Of a stretch of 9,578 nucleotides of DNA, positions 8,501-9,578 are shown in pieces. Each line of letters begins with the position of its first letter. The stretch's first letter is position 1. The position numbers and the translations under genes were made by a program. Source of the DNA: Anaerolineaceae bacterium UBA5224. Lineage in GTDB: Bacteria; Chloroflexota; Anaerolineae; Anaerolineales; Anaerolineaceae. The DNA is taken from the NCBI GenBank assembly GCA_002409365.1, contig DHUW01000081.1:1380-10957 (forward strand), in the 5' to 3' direction. The notes under the pieces were generated by a model that was given only the letters and a program-made list of their open reading frames with translations, was not told the origin of the DNA and made no database searches.

Positions 8501-9578
8501 TTTTGCGCGCATTATTGGCTTGCTTTTATTTGTGTTGATCGTTTTCAATCTTGGCTCAGTTAAGGTCCCAGTAACCAGGACCCTGCTTTGGCTGGTCTTG
8601 TTCGTAATACTGGCTGCATCCTTGATCGTTGCCTGGTTGACGAGGAAGGGTTTGACCGAAGACTTGAAGGCGCTATGGAAGCAGTTTTTGGTTGAAGAAG
8701 CTATTTTCCTGCTGGCATTTGCCTTCTTCCTATGGATCCGCTATCAAAACCCTGACTTGTGGCATCCCTGGCGCGGTGGCGAAAAGCCAATGGATTTCAG
8801 CTACCTGAACGCAGTTATCAAGAGCACAACCTTTCCGGCTTATGACCCCTGGTATGCTGGAGGTTATATTAATTATTACTACTACGGGCAGGTGCTGGTT
8901 GCCATGCCGATCAAGCTGCTGGGGGTTGTGCCGGCGGTATCTTATAACATCCTCATCTCACTGTGGTATGCCATGCTGGTAATTGGAGCTTTCAGCATCG
9001 GTTGGAATTTTGGCAGGGCAGTTCTCGAGAAAAACAAGGAAGATGAGCCAAGACTGTTTGGGCTGGCTTTTTTGGCTGGGGTTGGCAGCGCGATCTTTAT
9101 AGCCCTGGTTGGCAACCTGGGTGAACTTGGTGTTATTTCCGGTGGTCTGAAGGCGTTAGGTTCAGCTGGTGCAAGCATGGAAGGTGCGACACTCAGCCAG
9201 AAGCTGGTTTGGCTTTCAAGGGGTATCGTACAGATGCTGCGTGGCGAGCAGTTGCCGATTGCTGCCGGAACCTGGTATTGGAACCCCAGTCGGATGATCC
9301 CGGGAGAGCCGATCACAGAGTTCCCATTCTTCACATTTTTGTATGCCGATTTCCACGCCCACCTGATCGCCATGCCCATCGTTATGGCAGCAATTGGCTG
9401 GTGCCAGTCGCTGATCATGCTCAAGAAGAAGAATGAAGAACTGGATCTGAGGGTCAGGGAAGTGATTTTACCGGTTTTGTTAATCGGTGCTGTTGTTCTG
9501 GGAGCATTGCAGCCTACTAACACCTGGGACTACCTGACCTTTACAGCCTTGGCTCTGATCGTATTGCTCTATGTTGGC
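5556..9578 (+). CDS. Giant tandem GT-C protein: GT39-like half, large outer domain, DUF2298 (Chlor_Arch_YYY) half; 3' truncated
   Basis: The frame stays open for 1341 codons to the window end, so the C-terminus is missing. Residues 1-445 are a GT39-like module: helix about 17-37, then the outer loop LNWDESYHLHPDERF (41-55), whose D52-E53 is the usual catalytic acid pair, then YGTFPLFL (92-99), QQSHFMTVDTF (162-172), further helices, and a last one near 423-441. Residues about 445-945 are a soluble, presumably extracytoplasmic region. It has a short alpha/beta start (VEATDWIYANL), a beta-rich stretch (about 527-740), a segment with C811 and C820 that could form a disulfide, and SYPNLGSLEFNDQ...VYDHPKVLIF (843-872). 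From about 948 a second hydrophobic module matches DUF2298: GEKPMDF (1075-1081), DPWYAGGYINYYYYG (about 1097-1111), LYADFHAHL (1262-1270) and QPTNTWDY (1319-1326). The DUF2298 module usually runs some 700-900 residues, so several hundred are probably missing. Biochemical function is unknown; a polyprenyl-phosphate-sugar-using transferase is the best inference. It starts 4 nt after gene 5 with no clear ribosome binding site. Confidence 0.93.
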   Translation, partial: MEEITNVQPDLRKKSFNQALITVFFLALILIVGGYFRFLNLNWDESYHLHPDERFLSMVLNSIQPVHNVSEYFNNQTSTLNPNNHGYTFFVYGTFPLFLIHYVGEWIGQVGYDPITLVGRQLSAFSDLFTVILVFLIGYKLVNRRVGLIASALYACAVLPIQQSHFMTVDTFTNTFGMMTVLAAVVILKRPFDMADNRWTWHKLWPYLLFGLGLGMATASKINAVSLALILPLVELVRYLKAEKREEPLDLVKIIIPIALAALVSVVTFRVLQPYAFSGPGFFSLNLNPDWWNGLKTLQAQSTGEVDFPPALQWARRPSTFSLYNLLVWGVGLSWGISTVISWLGMAVKIFKGKDYLYLPLWVWSLVYFVWQGLAWVSSMRYLLLLYPLLAIFAAWGLEQLLDNRTGYQFKRLNLSRKTLKTFGIILTILVLSGTAAWAFAFSRIYTRSVTRVEATDWIYANLEGPINLVSETNGVETNIPVAYRAMNVLNGNESLSLLYQAKANGFLTDLTYPAVQSVTNTEQTVQYQLRIIDVEAGQLLTVEPLIGQNQVTAEGQTQSTLLFQFNPAVYLLKDQLVQFELSLLTPDAQAYLSDVPMMNFYYDDGTTRQETLPKINEVITPDHAYQMKISTQPGLTITRVEIPYILDMTQSAGEKQLRLTLSGNTANGPVARNGYASADFLETDKTVFNLDAPLTIDQAQDLDLLIEMVEGDAELMVNTPGVALESSWDDALPLPRPGFVPYQENAGIFRGDLNFEMYWPDDASKIQRFYTILNQAEYIFMSSNRQFGTIPRVPERYPLSTFFYRQLLGCPEGQDTLDCYYQAEAEGTTGNLGFDLIATFTSYPNLGSLEFNDQYAEEALSVYDHPKVLIFKKNENYDSQTTWNLLNSVDVSKAVFLTPRQADSYKAGEAEPGNGLMLTEQDKQTQQAGGTWSELFDRQGLLNQHTWLAVLAFYIFFWLLGVCVFPIVRLALPGLKDKGYAFARIIGLLLFVLIVFNLGSVKVPVTRTLLWLVLFVILAASLIVAWLTRKGLTEDLKALWKQFLVEEAIFLLAFAFFLWIRYQNPDLWHPWRGGEKPMDFSYLNAVIKSTTFPAYDPWYAGGYINYYYYGQVLVAMPIKLLGVVPAVSYNILISLWYAMLVIGAFSIGWNFGRAVLEKNKEDEPRLFGLAFLAGVGSAIFIALVGNLGELGVISGGLKALGSAGASMEGATLSQKLVWLSRGIVQMLRGEQLPIAAGTWYWNPSRMIPGEPITEFPFFTFLYADFHAHLIAMPIVMAAIGWCQSLIMLKKKNEELDLRVREVILPVLLIGAVVLGALQPTNTWDYLTFTALALIVLLYVG
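5590..5631 (+). repeat. A8/T8 homopolymer pair forming a 9-bp inverted repeat near the start of the giant gene
   Basis: G followed by eight A (5590-5598) and eight T followed by C (5623-5631) are exact reverse complements separated by 24 nt, at codons 12-15 and 23-26 of the gene. The A run encodes Arg-Lys-Lys before the first helix and the T run encodes Phe-Phe within it. It may be chance, as both fit normal signal-anchor coding, but such runs are prone to slippage. Confidence 0.5.

Noticed and set aside
8942..9523. Long minus-strand open frame of 193 codons
   Set aside because: It lies wholly opposite the DUF2298 part of the giant gene, whose motifs are clear. The antisense translation is low-complexity (Ser/Pro/Ala rich) with no recognisable domain.
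5556..9578. Suspicion that the last gene is really two genes joined or frameshifted
   Set aside because: Reading the frame codon by codon gives no stop. Recognisable family segments occur in the same frame at residues 50-55, 843-872, 1075-1111 and 1262-1326, so the fusion looks genuine.
1..9578. Mobile elements, CRISPR arrays, tRNA or rRNA genes
   Set aside because: No transposase-like protein, spaced direct repeats, clover-leaf sequence or rRNA-like segment was found, and nearly all bases are used by the six protein genes.

Overview
The window looks like a chromosomal fragment from a Chloroflexota bacterium, probably of the class Anaerolineae. The main reason is the last gene. It joins an N-terminal family-39-like glycosyltransferase half with an HPDERF motif to a C-terminal DUF2298 / Chlor_Arch_YYY half with an NYYYYG motif. 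I know this architecture mainly from Chloroflexota, with single-module relatives in some archaea and clostridia. The base composition looks moderate by eye. The taxonomic call is an inference from family knowledge, not from a marker gene.

All six genes are on the + strand and together cover almost every base. The largest gap is 26 nt, so there is no intergenic stretch to describe, and I saw no tRNA, rRNA, CRISPR array, insertion sequence or terminator. In order they are: (1) 1-687, the C-terminal two thirds of a flippase-like membrane protein (lysylphosphatidylglycerol-synthase TM family, PF03706), cut by the window start; (2) 684-1838, a GT-B family 4 glycosyltransferase; (3) 1831-2637, a class I SAM methyltransferase; (4) 2634-3449, an FkbM-family methyltransferase; (5) 3476-5551, a multi-pass GT39-like GT-C protein; (6) 5556 to the window end, a very large GT-C protein of which 1341 residues are visible and which has no stop inside the window.

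Genes 1-4 overlap end to start by 4, 8 and 4 nt. Gene 5 follows after 26 nt and gene 6 after 4 nt. This reads as one transcription unit whose promoter lies upstream of the window. Genes 2 and 4 have strong Shine-Dalgarno sequences inside the preceding gene. Genes 3, 5 and 6 have none that I can see and may depend on translational coupling.

Together the genes suggest building and decorating a cell-surface glycan or glycoprotein. GT4 would add a sugar on the cytoplasmic side, the two methyltransferases would O-methylate or cap it, the flippase-like protein may handle a lipid carrier, and the two GT-C enzymes would use polyprenyl-phosphate sugars outside the membrane. The product is not identifiable from sequence alone. 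The most noteworthy points are the tandem GT-C architecture of gene 6 with a soluble domain of about 500 residues between its halves, the apparent loss of the usual catalytic Asp in gene 5, and the alternation of strong and absent ribosome binding sites along the operon.
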